Made by a program: the position numbers and the translations under genes. The notes beneath the pieces were generated by a model. It had not been told where the DNA came from. It did not search any database and saw only the letters and a program-made list of their open reading frames with translations. DNA of 64,000 bases. Source: Rhodanobacter sp. (GTDB lineage: Bacteria; Pseudomonadota; Gammaproteobacteria; Xanthomonadales; Rhodanobacteraceae). Below are positions 54,841 to 62,186 of this stretch, piece by piece (within the stretch, counting starts at the first letter, position 1; each line of letters starts with the position of its first letter). Location: NCBI GenBank assembly GCA_030148505.1, contig JASBTI010000030.1, positions 1-64,000 of the forward strand, written 5' to 3'.

Positions 54841-54948
54841 GCAGTCGCCGCGACCGGTTTCATTCAGGGACTCGACCATGGTGTACGTGTTTCCGACGGA
54901 AACACTTGCTACCTTGGCTGGTAATTTTCGCTCCCTTGCGAGGCCGAC

Positions 54949-55887
54949 ATGACGCTTCCCCATGGCATCCACACCATCGATACCGGTTTTGTGCGGCCGC
55001 ACTTCGACGCGGCCTACCTGCTGGTCGAAAAGGGTCGCGGTGCATTCATCGACTGCGGCACCAACCATTCGGTGCCGCGCATGCTGGCCGAACTGGATGT
55101 CTGTGGCCTGACCGCAGCCGATGTGGACTGGTTGATCCTCACCCACGTGCATCTCGATCACGCCGGTGGTGCCGGCGAACTGATCGCGCAGTTGCCCAAC
55201 GCCAGGCTGGTGGTTCACCCGCGGGGTGCGCGGCACATGATCGACCCGTCCAAGTTGTGGGCCGGTGCCAGTGCGGTCTACGGGGAAACCGTGATGGAGC
55301 GCGAGTACGGCCGACTGCGGCCGGTCCCGGCCGAGCGTGTGATCGAGGCCGTCGATGGCCACATGGTGGATCTGGCGGGACGCCTGCTGCGCTGCATCGA
55401 CACCCCTGGCCATGCAAAGCATCACATCGCGATCCATGATACCCGCGCCAACGTCTGCTTCACCGGCGACGTGTTCGGCCTGAGCTATCGCGAGTTCGAT
55501 ACCGCACGCGGTGCCTTCATCCTGCCCACCACCTCGCCGGTGCAGTTCGACCCCGACGCGCTGCACGCCTCGATCAACCGACTGGTCGCACTGAAGCCAG
55601 CCGCGATGTACCTCACCCACTTCAACCGGGTCGATGAAATCGACCGCCTCGCCGATGACCTGCATGAGCAGATCGACGCCATGGTCGCCCTAGCCCATGC
55701 CGCCAACCAGCAACCCGATCGCCACGCCTCACTCGTCGCCTTCCTCACCCGCTTGTACGCCGACCGTGCCAAAGCCCATGGCTGGCAAGGCAACCACGAA
55801 ACATTGCTGGAGCTGCTCGGCGGGGACATCGAGCTGAATGCGCAGGGCCTGGGCGTGTGGTTGGACAGTAACGGGACCCGGCAGTAA
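54949..55887 (+). CDS. MBL-fold metallo-hydrolase
   Basis: A 312-residue metallo-beta-lactamase-fold protein. The metal motif is THVHLDHAGG near residue 64, with further ligand histidines or aspartates in CIDTPGHAKHH and in CFTGDVFG. A C-terminal helical region (about 220-312) follows, with HFNRVDEIDRLADDLHEQID. No signal peptide. The substrate is unknown. It ends before a REP-like palindrome. Confidence 0.82.
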   Translation: MTLPHGIHTIDTGFVRPHFDAAYLLVEKGRGAFIDCGTNHSVPRMLAELDVCGLTAADVDWLILTHVHLDHAGGAGELIAQLPNARLVVHPRGARHMIDPSKLWAGASAVYGETVMEREYGRLRPVPAERVIEAVDGHMVDLAGRLLRCIDTPGHAKHHIAIHDTRANVCFTGDVFGLSYREFDTARGAFILPTTSPVQFDPDALHASINRLVALKPAAMYLTHFNRVDEIDRLADDLHEQIDAMVALAHAANQQPDRHASLVAFLTRLYADRAKAHGWQGNHETLLELLGGDIELNAQGLGVWLDSNGTRQ

Positions 55888-55923
55888 CCGAACCGGACCC
55901 GAAGGGCACTTGCTGAAGCGTCA

Positions 55924-55941
55924 TCCCCGCGAAGGCGGGGA
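55924..55941. repeat. REP-like palindrome
   Basis: TCCCCGC-gaag-GCGGGGA forms a perfect 7-bp stem with a 4-base loop. The flanks (GTCAT before, ACCCCGTG after) resemble the other two palindromes at 58952-58971 and 59523-59540 in opposite orientation. It lies 37 bases after the MBL gene and could also act as a terminator. Confidence 0.7.
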
Positions 55942-56102
55942 CCCCGTGTCTTTCGCTCCATCCAACACCCTTGAAGTCACTGGATTCCCGCTTGACCCGC
56001 CATTCGGCGGTTGAGAGCCGCGAAAATGACGAAAAGTGAGGTTTTTCGCCTAAGCAGGTGCGATTCGAGCCCGACTCTGTTTTGACCCGAGCGCGGCATT
56101 CT

Positions 56103-57041
56103 TCAACGGTGGAGGATGCCGATCGTTCGCAGCCATACCTCGGCCAGGCGCGGCCAGCCGGTGATCGGATTCGCTGTCGGCCGCAAGCCGAAGGCATGCC
56201 CCCCGTGAGCATACAGATGCATCTCTGCCGGCACCCGCGCCTTGGCCAGCGCGGTGTAATAGACCAGCGACTGGTTCACGCCGTCGACGTAGTCGTCTTC
56301 CGCCTGGACCAGAAAGGTAGGTGGCGTCGTGCTGGACACCGGCACATTGGGATTCAACTTGCCGTCACCCTTGGTGAGATGCCCCGGATAAATCGGCATG
56401 GCGAAATCCGGGCGCGCACTCTCCTTGTCAGCCGCATCCACCGGCGCATACAGGTGCCGATCGAAGTTTGTGCTGATCTCCGCCACCAGGAAGCCGCCCG
56501 CCGAAAAACCCAGCACGCCGACCTTGTGCGGATCGACATGCCACTGCGCCGCGTGAAAGCGCACCAGCCGCATCGTTCGCTGCACGTCCTGCAACGACGA
56601 CACCGACAGCGCAAAGTTGTGCGGACGGCAGTTGCAATGCCAGTCATAGGGCTTGCTTGGCACGCGATACTTCAACAACACGCAGGTGATGCCATGGGAC
56701 GTCAGCCAGTCGCAAGCCTCGGTACCTTCCAGATCGATGGCCAGTATCTCGAACCCGCCACCGGGAATCACCACCACGGCAGCCCCCGTATTCTTTCCCC
56801 TGGGCGCATACACCGTCATCGTCGGCCGGGTCACATTGCTCACCGCCGTCACCGGCTTGCCCGCCAGCAACTTGTCACTCACCGTCACCGTTTCCGCACC
56901 GGGAACCGCCTGCAAATCGGGCGCCACCCCCGGCCATATCGGCACCTGCGTATGCCCCGCAGCCGGCTGCCAGACCATCGTTTTCGCCTGCACGCCCGCG
57001 CTTGCCAGCAACAGCCCCAAAGCAACCACCCAAAACTTCAT
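56103..57041 (-). CDS. Exported alpha/beta hydrolase (esterase, BD-FAE-like)
   Basis: A 312-residue protein with a signal peptide (MKFWVVALGLLLASAGVQAK). The oxyanion block is VVVIPGGGFEILAIDLEG, the nucleophile lies in VGVLGFSAGGFLVAEI near residue 180, the acid in LVQAEDDYVDGVN and the histidine in YAHGGHAFGL near 281. It resembles acetyl-xylan and feruloyl esterases or other lipase-like exported esterases. The start at 57041 has GGGGGAG upstream. Confidence 0.85.
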   Translation of the reverse strand: MKFWVVALGLLLASAGVQAKTMVWQPAAGHTQVPIWPGVAPDLQAVPGAETVTVSDKLLAGKPVTAVSNVTRPTMTVYAPRGKNTGAAVVVIPGGGFEILAIDLEGTEACDWLTSHGITCVLLKYRVPSKPYDWHCNCRPHNFALSVSSLQDVQRTMRLVRFHAAQWHVDPHKVGVLGFSAGGFLVAEISTNFDRHLYAPVDAADKESARPDFAMPIYPGHLTKGDGKLNPNVPVSSTTPPTFLVQAEDDYVDGVNQSLVYYTALAKARVPAEMHLYAHGGHAFGLRPTANPITGWPRLAEVWLRTIGILHR

Positions 57042-57439
57042 GACACTCCCCCGATCCGGCACCCGGCCAGCATTCCACGTTCAAGACAACACATCGACTG
57101 AACCACCTCCCGCCGATCCTGCGCGCCGCATCGGTCCTGCCACGGTCATTGACATGGCTTTTTTCTGAAATAGCACCAAACACCTTGCCCTCTGCTCGCG
57201 GCCAACCCAGACCGGATCGTGTAGGCAACTTGGCAGGACAACATTGACGATCAAGCCAGAGAGACTCTTTGAGCAAGTATCAGATCGGGTGTCATGGCCC
57301 GGCTCACTCACTTCCCGTCAATCACGCAATGTCGAGAGGACAGGGCAACCGACGCGCAAGCTGCGAAGGGCCGAGGCCGCCCCTTAGCGGTCCTTCCAGC
57401 CCTCGGGCTGTATAAACGCCAATACCGAACCGGGCACAA
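57042..57439. other. 398-bp intergenic region
   Basis: No convincing gene on either strand. Short minus-strand frames of 60-76 codons lack ribosome-binding sites and family resemblance. It separates the esterase from the lower-GC hypothetical gene. I see no clear attachment site. Confidence 0.35.
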
Positions 57440-58393
57440 TTAGTCGACGTCGCCTTGGGGTGGCTCATCGCCCTCTTCCGCATCGTCGAAATAGACGCCC
57501 GGCGAGCCAATAAAACCCATTATTTCGAGCCGTTCCTTCCGCTCTTTAGGATCCATTTCTTTGTAGTGAGACTCCAACTCGTCCATCACCTCAGCCTTCG
57601 ACGCATCTGACTTAAAGCAATCGAGGTAGTCGTCGACCAGACCAGGATCGAAATCTAACGGCCTAATCCCCTTGAGGAACCTCAGGTAGCCCAAGCTCGG
57701 GTCCGCGTTCATGAAGAAGATGAGCAGTTCCTTCCAAAGCACGTCCTCGTCGCCCATGTTCCACTCGCGCCCGAATACGCTGTACGCCTTCGAGCTGTGC
57801 TGCAGTTCATACGTGTACAAACCAAGCTCGCTAGAGCGGTCGCTGACGATCTTATAGATCGTCCGCGAGATCTTCAGGACCGTGCGGCCGATGAAGGCAC
57901 GGTATCGGTCCTCGTTGGGTGTACCGAATGAGAGGGACTTGTCTGGGAACTTTATGCCTAGGTACTTGCTAAGCAGCGCGCGAATTGCCTCGGTTTCCTT
58001 CTTTCCTTTGTAGACCGAGTTGAGCGAAAAGCGGTCATACCGCAACGTCTTGTAGAACGTGCTCAAAAGTTGCAGGAGGTCATTCTGCGGCTTACTTAAG
58101 CTGATCGTGACGTGCTTTTGCACACGCGCCACCAGGTCCAAGTGGCTGTGCGTGATAAGTGACTGCTCTAGCGCATCCTGATCGGTTGCGTCGGTGTGCT
58201 CGTGCAGTACGACCGCGATCTTCAATAGCCGTTCGAGACCGACCGACAGGTTATAGAGGAACTCGAACAAATCGTCGGTGTAATCAAGCTTCCGTAGTTC
58301 ATGGAACCGACGCAGTCCGTTGTAGATGAAGGATCCGGCGATGTGCACTTCCTCGCCGAGCCGGAAATTCTTCCAAAAATCTGACGGATTCAT
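57440..58393 (-). CDS. Hypothetical protein, HEPN-like, probably acquired
   Basis: A 317-residue soluble protein I cannot assign. The helical segment FEFLYNLSVGLERLLKIAVV followed by EQSLITHSHLDLVARVQKHV and LLQLLSTFYKTLRYDRFSLN looks like HEPN or abortive-infection-type proteins, but the classical Rx4-6H motif is not certain. The C-terminus is acidic. The gene is visibly less GC-rich than its neighbours and is flanked by the structured repeats. The start at 58393 (MNPSDFWKNFRLGEE) follows a purine-rich stretch; 37 upstream codons are open. A defence role is only a hypothesis. Confidence 0.6.
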   Translation of the reverse strand: MNPSDFWKNFRLGEEVHIAGSFIYNGLRRFHELRKLDYTDDLFEFLYNLSVGLERLLKIAVVLHEHTDATDQDALEQSLITHSHLDLVARVQKHVTISLSKPQNDLLQLLSTFYKTLRYDRFSLNSVYKGKKETEAIRALLSKYLGIKFPDKSLSFGTPNEDRYRAFIGRTVLKISRTIYKIVSDRSSELGLYTYELQHSSKAYSVFGREWNMGDEDVLWKELLIFFMNADPSLGYLRFLKGIRPLDFDPGLVDDYLDCFKSDASKAEVMDELESHYKEMDPKERKERLEIMGFIGSPGVYFDDAEEGDEPPQGDVD

Positions 58394-58557
58394 GATTCTC
58401 GCTTCTTTCGATTCCAAGACCAGACAGCCTATCGCTGCGAACGGTGATTGAGCCTGCTCAGAAGCCATCGGCGCCCAAAAGGGCGGCACTAATGACACGT
58501 CCACAGTCTAGGCTGCTCGGCGAGGATGAGCCCAGTGTCCGTTCATGGCCGAGCTGA

Positions 58558-58910
58558 GACATTCGGAGCGTTCAGCTATTCAGTGCAAAGCACCTTTCCC
58601 TCCTCAGCATCCGCCACCGCGCAGCGGTCGCGCACCGAGTGCGCGCCAGGATGGCGCGCTGCTCTACCCGGGGCCCCTGTGCGGCGGTGAGGTGGGGGCG
58701 ACAGGCCCGCAGGGGGAGTCGGCACGATGCCGACTCCTTTTCGCCAGCACATGGATGTGCTGTCGAAAAGCCCGGCCCCAGCTCACGGACTTGCGGGGCA
58801 TGGATGCCCGGCAAGCGCCAAGCGGGGTGGCCTTCTCTGTTGGTTACTTATCTCTTGGCCACGCAAGAGATAAGTAACTCGGGCGCCGAAGGCGCACGAA
58901 AGCTCTAGCA
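58558..58910. repeat. Structured repeat element, copy 1
   Basis: About 350 bases repeated at 59048-59472. It begins GACATTCGGAGCGTTCAGCT and contains a 10-bp hairpin at 58715-58737 followed by TTTT, then an imperfect hairpin (58738-58770) and a perfect 15-bp inverted repeat, GTTACTTATCTCTTG (58843-58857) with CAAGAGATAAGTAAC (58864-58878). Short frames inside it are not convincing genes. Confidence 0.75.
58715..58741 (+). terminator. Terminator-like hairpin in copy 1
   Basis: GGAGTCGGCA-cga-TGCCGACTCC is a perfect 10-bp stem with a 3-base loop, followed by TTTT. The same structure occurs in copy 2. It is the form of a rho-independent terminator, with a short T-run. Confidence 0.45.
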
Positions 58911-58951
58911 TTCAAGGCTTCACAACAGTTTGGAGGCGGAGCAGTCACTGG

Positions 58952-58971
58952 ATCCCTGCCTTCGCAGGGAT
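58952..58971. repeat. REP-like palindrome
   Basis: ATCCCTGC-cttc-GCAGGGAT, a perfect 8-bp stem, flanked by CACTGG and GACGAG. It lies between the two structured repeats. Confidence 0.7.
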
Positions 58972-59047
58972 GACGAGATGGAGTCAGGTAATTCGAGGAA
59001 ACTCGGGCAGAATGCATTTGTTGAGTGGCAAATGCTGGCCTACCTGC

Positions 59048-59472
59048 GACATTCGGAGCGTTCAGCTATTCAGTGCGGAGCGGAATCTTTCCCTCCTCAG
59101 CATTCGCCACTGCACAGCCATGGCGCACCGAGTGCGCGCCAGGATGGCGCGCTTGCTCTACCCGGGGCCCCTGTGCGGCGGTGAGGTGGGGACGACAGGC
59201 CCCGCAGGGGAGTCGGCACGATGCCGACTCCTTTTCGACAGCACATGAATGTGCTGTCGAAAAGCCCGGCCCCGCCTCACGGACTTGCCGGGCAAGGATG
59301 CCCGGCAAGCGCCAAGCGGGGTGTCGTTTTCTCTTGGGTACTTCTCTTTTACTCCGGGCATCCTGCCCTCCGCCCTTCGGGCCAGCTTCGCTGTTCATAC
59401 GCGCTCCTGCGCGTATGTGGACAAGCAAAAGAGAAGTACCTCGGGCCGCAAAGCGGGTCGAAACGCTCTTGC
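59048..59472. repeat. Structured repeat element, copy 2
   Basis: About 425 bases, homologous to 58558-58910 over most of its length. It carries the same 10-bp terminator-like hairpin, then TTTTCGACAGCAC (59232-59244) with GTGCTGTCGAAAA (59251-59263), and an outer inverted repeat GGTACTTCTCTTTT (59337-59350) with AAAAGAGAAGTACC (59427-59440). Inside that is CATACGCGC-tcct-GCGCGTATG (59396-59417), absent from copy 1. The stems differ from copy 1 but both arms change together. Confidence 0.75.
59209..59263. terminator. Double terminator-like hairpin in copy 2
   Basis: GGAGTCGGCA-cga-TGCCGACTCC (59209-59231) runs straight into TTTT, which itself starts the perfect 13-bp stem 59232-59244/59251-59263 flanked by T4 and A4. 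The second stem could end transcripts in either direction. Confidence 0.5.
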
Positions 59473-59522
59473 CTGTCCACTCCAAGCTGACACCAGCCAT
59501 TGGATGGCCAAAGGCACTGGGC

Positions 59523-59540
59523 CCCAGCATCCGCTGGGGT
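59523..59540. repeat. REP-like palindrome
   Basis: CCCCAGC-atcc-GCTGGGG, a perfect 7-bp stem flanked by CACTGGG and TGACGAG, the same flanks as at 58952-58971. It lies just after structured repeat copy 2 and 16 bases from the end of the CsaA-like gene. Confidence 0.65.
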
Positions 59541-59556
59541 GACGAGCGAGATCACA

Positions 59557-59916
59557 TCACGCCAACCGCGTGCCATTCGGCACCGGCCGCTCCACCGCCG
59601 CAAGCACCACCCCCTCGTCGGTAGGGAACCCGGTCAACAAAAACTGCGAACGAAACGGACCGATCTGCTTTTCGGGAAAATTGATTACGCCAACGATCTG
59701 GCGCCCGAGCAGATCGTCGGCGGTATACAACGCGGCAATCTGCGCGCTTGTCTTCTTCTCGCCATAGGGCCCGAAGTCGGCCCAGACCTTCCAGGCCGGC
59801 TTGCGCGCTTCGGGAAACGGCTCCACCCGAATCACCGTACCGACCACGGTGAGTACCTTCTGGAAATCGGCCCAGCTGATTTCGCCAACGACCTCTTCGG
59901 TGCCTTGCGCCATCAT
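59557..59916 (-). CDS. tRNA-binding domain protein (CsaA-like)
   Basis: A 119-residue OB-fold protein of the CsaA/tRNA-binding family. Blocks are [29 protein letters not shown], then [20 protein letters not shown] and [18 protein letters not shown]. CsaA acts as an export-related chaperone in Bacillus; other members bind tRNA-like substrates. The ATG overlaps the stop of the upstream oxidoreductase by four bases, so the two are co-translated. Confidence 0.85.
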   Translation of the reverse strand: MMAQGTEEVVGEISWADFQKVLTVVGTVIRVEPFPEARKPAWKVWADFGPYGEKKTSAQIAALYTADDLLGRQIVGVINFPEKQIGPFRSQFLLTGFPTDEGVVLAAVERPVPNGTRLA

Positions 59917-61202
59917 CCTTCCAACCTCACTTTGAACCAATCGTTGAATTCTGCCCGCCAGTAGCTGGCCTGTGCCGCAAGATAGCCGAACGGCCGGTAG
60001 GTGCTGGGCAGGCCGTAATCGGCAAACGCCTTCCAGCCCTCGTCGCCCTCGGCAATCGCCGCCGCCAGCAGCTCGCCGGCGGCGCAGGTGGAACTGAGAC
60101 CATGACCGCCGAATGCCTGGGCCCACCACAAGCCGTCATCACGCCCGCCGATCTGCGGCATTTGATGACGCGCATAACTCATCAGTCCGGACCATGCGTA
60201 GTCGATCCCGACATCCTTCAAGGACGGAAACACCCGCAACATGTCCTGCCGCAACAGGCGACGTACCGCCTCGGGCGATCGGTTGCGGATCGAAATGCGC
60301 CCCCCCCACAGCAATCGGCCATCGACCAGCGGACGGTAGTAGTCGAAGGCGAAGCGGCTATCGTAGATGGCCGCACGAGTGTGCAGGCATTCGCCGAGAC
60401 GATCGCCCAGCGGTTCGGTCACCATCACATAGGTGGCAATCGGCAAGATCGAGCGATCGATCTTTTGCTCCAGGCCCGCCAGGTAGCCGCCGCAGGCAAG
60501 CACCACTTGATCGACGTGCAAACTACCGTGCGCCGTTTCGATACACCAGCGCAACCCGTCCCGACGCAAGCGGCGCACGCCGCTTTGCTCATGAATCCGC
60601 ACCCCTTGCGCGGCTGCCGCAGCGGCAAGACCGATCGCGTAATTGAGCGGATGCAGATGCAGGGCATCGCGCTCGAACAGACCATCGAAATAGCGTTCGC
60701 TGCGAATCAGGTCGCGCAATTCAGCCTGCGCCAGCCATTCCCATTGCACCCCATAGTGGTCGGCCAGCAGTTGCTGGCGCTGGCGCAGCACGCGGGGGTC
60801 ACGAAACCAGTTCGTCCAGATCACCCCTTCGTCGACCGCATCGCAGGGAATCTGGTACTCGGCAACGCGGCGGCGGATGCGCTGCACGCCCTCGATGGTA
60901 TGTTTGAACAGCGCTTGCGCCCGCGCGGTGCCGAGCTGGTCGACAAGGCTTTGTTCGCCCAGCGAATAACCGGCGAACACGAAACCGCCATTGCGTCCGG
61001 ACGCGCCGAAACCGACCTGTTCGCGCTCCAGCAACACGACATCGCCCACCCCACGCTCCGCCAGACCCAGCGCGGTATTCAAGCCGGCGTAACCGCCGCC
61101 GATGATGGCGATGCGCGCGTCCTGACGGCCCTGCAACGGCGCAAACGCCGTATACGGCGTAGCGGTTGCACGGTAGTAGGACAAAGGCGAAGACTGCTTC
61201 AT
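59913..61202 (-). CDS. FAD-binding oxidoreductase (PuuB/DAO family)
   Basis: A 429-residue flavoenzyme of the D-amino-acid-oxidase family. The N-terminal FAD motif is [20 protein letters not shown], with the family GATG-like block [13 protein letters not shown]. The C-terminal block is [20 protein letters not shown]. It is close to gamma-glutamylputrescine oxidase PuuB and related amine oxidases. No polyamine genes are nearby, so the substrate is unclear. The start at 61202 ([10 protein letters not shown]) is family-like; 18 further upstream codons are open. Confidence 0.83.
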   Translation of the reverse strand: MKQSSPLSYYRATATPYTAFAPLQGRQDARIAIIGGGYAGLNTALGLAERGVGDVVLLEREQVGFGASGRNGGFVFAGYSLGEQSLVDQLGTARAQALFKHTIEGVQRIRRRVAEYQIPCDAVDEGVIWTNWFRDPRVLRQRQQLLADHYGVQWEWLAQAELRDLIRSERYFDGLFERDALHLHPLNYAIGLAAAAAAQGVRIHEQSGVRRLRRDGLRWCIETAHGSLHVDQVVLACGGYLAGLEQKIDRSILPIATYVMVTEPLGDRLGECLHTRAAIYDSRFAFDYYRPLVDGRLLWGGRISIRNRSPEAVRRLLRQDMLRVFPSLKDVGIDYAWSGLMSYARHQMPQIGGRDDGLWWAQAFGGHGLSSTCAAGELLAAAIAEGDEGWKAFADYGLPSTYRPFGYLAAQASYWRAEFNDWFKVRLEG

Positions 61203-61313
61203 GAGCCGACCATGCCTGGGATTTTCTCTGTACCAAGGATGAGCATAGCGCGGCACATGGCAAGGAACATTGTCAGCCGCGCGATAGGGCTTGTCGTCGG
61301 GCCGTCGTGGGAT

Positions 61314-62186
61314 TCAGAGGTTGCCGAGAAATGCCCGCACGGTCGGTGCCAGTGCTGGATCCTGCATCGCCATGTGCATGGTGGCACGCACCAGCCCGGC
61401 CTTATTGCCGCAGTCGAAACGCGTACCTTCGAAGCGGTAGGCCAGTACCTTGCCCTGTTCTTTCAACAAGGCCTCGATCGCGTCGGTAATCTGGATTTCG
61501 CCACCCGCACCCGGGGTGGTCTGGTCCAATAGCTGGAAGATGCGCGCAGGCAACACGTAACGTCCGACCACCGCCAGGTTCGAAGGCGCATCCGCCGGTT
61601 TCGGCTTTTCCACCATATGCCTGATGCTGGCACTGCGATCATCGATCACACTGGCATCGACGATACCGTATTTGTCGGTCTGGTCGTGCGGCACCTCTTC
61701 TACCGCAATCACGCCAGCTTGCTCAGCCTCGGCCAATTCAGCCATCTGCCGCAGCGCACCCTTGCCACCGTTCCAGATCAGGTCATCGGGCAGTATCACG
61801 CCGAACGGTTCGTCACCGACGACAGGCCGGGCGCATAACACCGCATGACCGAGACCGAGCGCCTCCGGTTGGGTCACGAAGATCGCCCGGACATGCCGCG
61901 GCAACGTACCCTGAACCAGCGCCAACAATTCAGCCTTGCCTTTTTCCTGCAACTTCGCCTCCAGCTCGTAGGCCTTGTCGAAGTAGTCGGCGATGGCATG
62001 CTTGTAACGGTTGGTGACGAACACCAGCGTGTCGGCACCCGCGTCCACCGCCTCATCGACGGCGTACTGGATCAGCGGCTTGTCGAGCACCGGCAGCATC
62101 TCCTTGGCCACCGCCTTGGTTGCCGGCAGGAAGCGCGTGCCGAGTCCGGCAACGGGAAATACCACCTTGCGCAATGGCTTGCTCAT
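61314..62186 (-). CDS. galU: UTP-glucose-1-phosphate uridylyltransferase
   Basis: A 290-residue nucleotidyltransferase making UDP-glucose. The nucleotide motif is FPVAGLGTRFLPATKAVAKE, followed by the substrate blocks EALGLGHAVLCA and GRYVLPARIFQLLDQTTPGA. The end holds RFDCGNKAGLVRAT. Length is normal. GGAGAG lies just before the ATG, inside the end of the upstream dehydratase gene, whose stop it overlaps (ATGA). The pairing fits a surface-polysaccharide operon. Confidence 0.95.
   Translation of the reverse strand: MSKPLRKVVFPVAGLGTRFLPATKAVAKEMLPVLDKPLIQYAVDEAVDAGADTLVFVTNRYKHAIADYFDKAYELEAKLQEKGKAELLALVQGTLPRHVRAIFVTQPEALGLGHAVLCARPVVGDEPFGVILPDDLIWNGGKGALRQMAELAEAEQAGVIAVEEVPHDQTDKYGIVDASVIDDRSASIRHMVEKPKPADAPSNLAVVGRYVLPARIFQLLDQTTPGAGGEIQITDAIEALLKEQGKVLAYRFEGTRFDCGNKAGLVRATMHMAMQDPALAPTVRAFLGNL

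Noticed and set aside
58545-58877. Short frames in structured repeat copy 1 resembling short frames in copy 2
   Set aside because: Similarity follows from DNA duplication, and the frames cross hairpins and lack starts with ribosome-binding sites.
58558-59472. A CRISPR-like array
   Set aside because: Only two long homologous copies with no regular short repeat-spacer pattern and no cas genes.
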